The notes under the pieces are model-generated. The model saw only the letters and a list, made by a program, of their open reading frames with translations, was not told where the DNA came from and did no database searches. Below are positions 55,381 through 58,041 of a DNA stretch of 58,041 nucleotides, one piece after another (position 1 is the first letter of the stretch; the number at the start of each line of letters is the position of its first letter). The position numbers and the translations under genes were made by a program. The stretch is from assembly GCA_964390805.1 (NCBI GenBank), contig CAYMKL010000029.1, forward strand, positions 1 to 58,041, written 5' to 3'. Source of the stretch: CAYMKL01 sp964390805 (lineage in GTDB: Bacteria; Chloroflexota; Anaerolineae; VGOG01).

Positions 55381-57789
55381 CGCCGCCCCGACTTCTATCA
55401 CCATGTCGTAGCTGTTCACAGCCCCATCCCGCCCGAAAACCCAGATGTTGTAGGTGCCAGCGCTGCCCACGGTGTACTCTATCTGCTCATTGTCGGTGCC
55501 CGACCAACTGTGGGCCAGCTCAGCGGAGCCGACTGTGAACTCGATTTGGACGTTGTCAAAGAAGGCTTGGTCGTCAGAGGCGCTCCAGTTGCCATCAACA
55601 TTCTGGAAGCGAACGGTCGTGTTGGCGGATGCATAGGCACTGATGTCGTAACTCTCGGAATCACTCGCATATAAGCCAGTGAAAGTGTCCAAGAAGTAAA
55701 ACGATGAGCCATCGTCCGACACGAACACGGAGATGTCCTCCTCAAGATGCCCCGTGCGCCAGTCAAAGCTCAAATACGCACTCGTGGCGCCCAACAAATC
55801 AACACTACGTTCAATGCCATCATTATGATCAGCTTCCTGAAATCTGAGTTCTCCACCGACGATTCGGATCCTGCCATCGCCGGGACCGCCCCAGTCGCCA
55901 ATCTCTTGCCAATCACCAGACCAGTTCACGCTGCCATCATTGTTGCTATAGGACGTGGCGTTGAACTCGTCGCGTACGGTCTCGGTATCATAAGGGCAAG
56001 CGGCGCCATACAATTCCATATCAATGTCGCCTAAGGCGTGGGTGAAGCTGAGGTTGATGATGATGGTATCGCCAGCCTGGAGATCCACGGCGTACCAGTC
56101 GTCGTCGCCGGCGGAGCAGATCTGGAGATCGGGATAGGTGCCTGGGGTGATGGGAGCGGCCGTGTCGCAGGTGTCGTTGTCCTCGTAGCTGTCCTCTACG
56201 CAGGGTGTCGGCGTTGCGGTAGCTGTATTCGTTGGGGTTGCAGTTGGTGTCGCCGTGGGCGTCGGCGCCGCCTCGACCTCTATCAGCATGTCGTAGCTGT
56301 TCTCAGCCCCCTGGTCCCCATAAATCCAGATGTTGTAGGTGCCAGCGCTGTCAACGGTGTACTCTATCTGCTCATCGTCGGTGCCCGACCAACTGTGGGC
56401 CAGCTCACCAGAGCCGACCGTGAACTCGATTTGGACGTTGTCAAAGAAGGCTTGGTCGTTAGAGGAGCTCCAGTTGCCATCAACATTCTGGAAGCGAATG
56501 GTCGTGTTGGCGGACGCATAGGCACTGATGTCGTAATTCTCGGAACCACTCGTATCTGAACCAGTAAAAGTATCCAAGAGGGTAAACGATGAGCCATCGT
56601 CCGACACGAACACGGAGATGTCCTCCTCACAGTCATCCTTGTCCCAGTTAAAGCTCAAATACGCACTCGTGGCACCCGACAAATCAACACTGCGTTCAAT
56701 GCCATCATTATGATCAGCTTCCCGAAAGCGGAGTTCCCCACTGACGATTCGAATTCTGCCATTGTCGGGACCGCCCCCGTCGCCAATCTCCTGCCAATCA
56801 CCGGCCCAGTTCACGCTGCCATCATTGTTGCTGTAGGACGTGGCGTTGAACTCGTCGCGTACGGTCTCGGTGTCATAGGGACAATTGGTGTCATACAACT
56901 GCATATCAACGTCGCCGTCGGCATGGGTGAAGTTGAGGGTGATGATGATGGTATCGCCAGCCTGGAGATCCACGGCGAACCAGTCGTCGTCGCCGGAGCA
57001 GATCTGGAGATCGGGATAGGTGCCTGGGGTGATGGGAACAGCCGTGCCGCAGGTGTCGTTGTCCTCGTAGCTGTCCTCCACACAGACAGGGGTCGCTGTT
57101 GGTGTCGCAGTAGGCGTTGTTGTTGCTCCCCCAGGCGTTACTGTTGCCGTAGGTGTTGCTGTTGCCCCCCCAGGCGTTACTGTTGCCGTAGGTGTTGCTG
57201 TTGGCCCCCCAGGCGTTACTGTTGCCGTAGGCGTAACTGGTGTCCCATCAGGCGTTGGCACTCCCTCGCCCCCGGCTCCCCAGTCGCCTCCTTCTTTCCA
57301 ATAGCCCTCCCCACTTGGACGCATCGCCAGAGACAGCGTACTGCTGTCAACCCCCTCCTTCGCCAGAGAGTAAATGGTCATCGTTATGGTGCCAGGAGCC
57401 TCTGTGCTCGTCAGCGGGAAGGTGACGGCAGCGACGCGCCGGGCGACTACCAGCGACGAACCGCCGGCATCGCGGGTTAAGGTCTGGCTCGCTGCGGAAT
57501 AGGTATAGGTAATGGTTCTGGTGTCAATGATCTCACCGGTGGAATAGGGGAGTTCTAAGACCATCTGAGAGTCACTGACCTCCACAGCGGAGGCGCTGGC
57601 CACATCGCGGTTGAGCCAGGTGGTGGCGTTCCGCAAGTCGTGTTGAGCCCCCAGTTCACTGCTGCCCCAATCAGAAACATTGAAGATTTGGTAGATAGCC
57701 GTGGCAAGGGCAGCAACTATCAGCACGGCGACAGCCAGGCCCACCAACAATTCAGTTAGACTAAATCCATTTTCATCTCTCATTCTCAT
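55320..57789 (-). CDS. GspJ/PulJ-like pseudopilin with giant extracellular PPC part (N-terminal portion)
   Basis: About 820 residues before the gap. The prepilin signal is clear: MRMRDENG, then FSLTELLVGLAVAVLIVAAL, followed by a GspJ-like domain (STGEIIDTRTITYTYSAASQ). After Thr/Pro repeats come two PPC domains (CVEDSYEDNDTCGTAVPITP and CVEDSYEDNDTCDTAAPITP). Each is interrupted at the same place by an inserted module of about 150 aa (TVRDEFNATSYSNNDG to FFDNVQIEFTVGS). Normal GspJ is about 200 aa. It would place large sugar- or protein-binding modules at the pilus tip (inference). Confidence 0.85.
57124..57240 (-). repeat. 39-bp tandem repeat in the pseudopilin linker
   Basis: Three units of CCCAGGCGTTACTGTTGCCG plus TAGGTGTTGCTGTTG encode TATPTATVTPGG(P/A). 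They are nearly identical at DNA level, so likely variable in copy number. Confidence 0.75.
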
Positions 57790-57802
57790 TACTATACTAT
57801 TC

Positions 57803-58041
57803 TCATCGGTTCAACTTATAGTCTATTGCCCTGAATATTGGCTCACCGTTATGTGAAATGGTGACAGTGATCCACTGCATGCCACATGGACAGTCATCGG
57901 CAGGATCTGAACTAAACTCCCTCGTTACGGAATACCAGTAAGAGATGCCAATAGCGATGGGATAATCTTCGCGGTGTTCTATTATTGGTAGAAGTTTCCC
58001 GATTCGCGGGTAGCTGACCAGTTGCGGTAATGTCGCTTTTG
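57803..58041 (-). CDS. C-terminal part of a protein upstream of the pseudopilin (5' end outside window)
   Basis: A minus-strand frame open from the right edge, ending at 57803. The visible 78 residues (LPQLVSYPRIGKLLPIIEHR, then ISYWYSVTREFSSDPADDCP and ISHNGEPIFRAIDYKLNR) form a beta-rich tail. The stop is only 13 nt before the pseudopilin start, so the two are in one operon. It is probably another minor pseudopilin, but the N-terminal signal that would prove this is outside the window. Confidence 0.6.
   Translation of the reverse strand, partial: KATLPQLVSYPRIGKLLPIIEHREDYPIAIGISYWYSVTREFSSDPADDCPCGMQWITVTISHNGEPIFRAIDYKLNR

Noticed and set aside
57124..57240. Phase-variable promoter or recombination site
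   Set aside because: The 39-bp units lie inside a coding linker and keep the frame, so length change would only alter the linker.

Overview
The window looks like a piece of a draft genome or MAG of a monoderm-like member of the Chloroflexota, probably near Anaerolineae. This is an inference. It rests on the many secreted proteins with long Thr/Pro linkers, PPC and SdrD-like domains, a type IV pilus locus without a visible secretin, and a Chloroflexus-like EF-Tu. A run of exactly 100 N at 55220-55319 marks a scaffold gap.

1-7.95 kb is an accessory island that reads as a peptide natural-product (RiPP-like) locus. It holds the end of one radical SAM/SPASM maturase, two small Cys-rich precursor peptides with nearly identical leaders and different cores (489-659 and 2157-2351), a methyltransferase, a PqqD-like recognition protein, an S26 peptidase and a complete radical SAM/SPASM enzyme. 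Three unrelated toxin-antitoxin pairs are interleaved. A repeat occurs four times, each time with a hairpin followed by a consensus promoter with 17-bp spacing. Each copy sits directly upstream of a toxin-antitoxin pair or of the second precursor.

8-23.6 kb is mostly housekeeping: an MttB-like methyltransferase, a DUF2085 membrane protein, dnaE, ridA, a four-S1-domain protein, clpC, radA, a YacL-type PIN/TRAM protein, cysS and an rlmB-type methyltransferase. 23.6-29.3 kb is the translation cluster: tRNA-Thr, tRNA-Tyr, tRNA-Thr, tuf, rpmG, tRNA-Trp, secE, nusG, rplK, rplA, an L10 leader with attenuator, rplJ, rplL and a thioredoxin.

29.3-58 kb lies on the minus strand and is a surface and pilus region. 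It encodes a Wzy_C/TPR ligase next to a major pilin, two PilT ATPases, PilD, PilM, a PilO-like protein fused to TPR and LysM, a papain-fold protein lacking its catalytic His, a PilN-like protein fused to PPC and BACON domains, an L,D-transpeptidase, an SdrD-like surface protein, a lone receiver domain, a beta-helix protein with a dockerin-like tail, a vWA pilin-like protein and pseudopilins with giant extracellular parts. Three promoters here (pilin, pilT1, receiver) carry four direct repeats at about 11-bp spacing, the layout of PhoB/PhoP-type operators.

The best candidates for something undescribed are the two-precursor peptide locus with its portable promoter cassettes, and the pilus assembly operon whose inner-membrane proteins are fused to adhesin-type modules around an apparently inactive papain-like protein.
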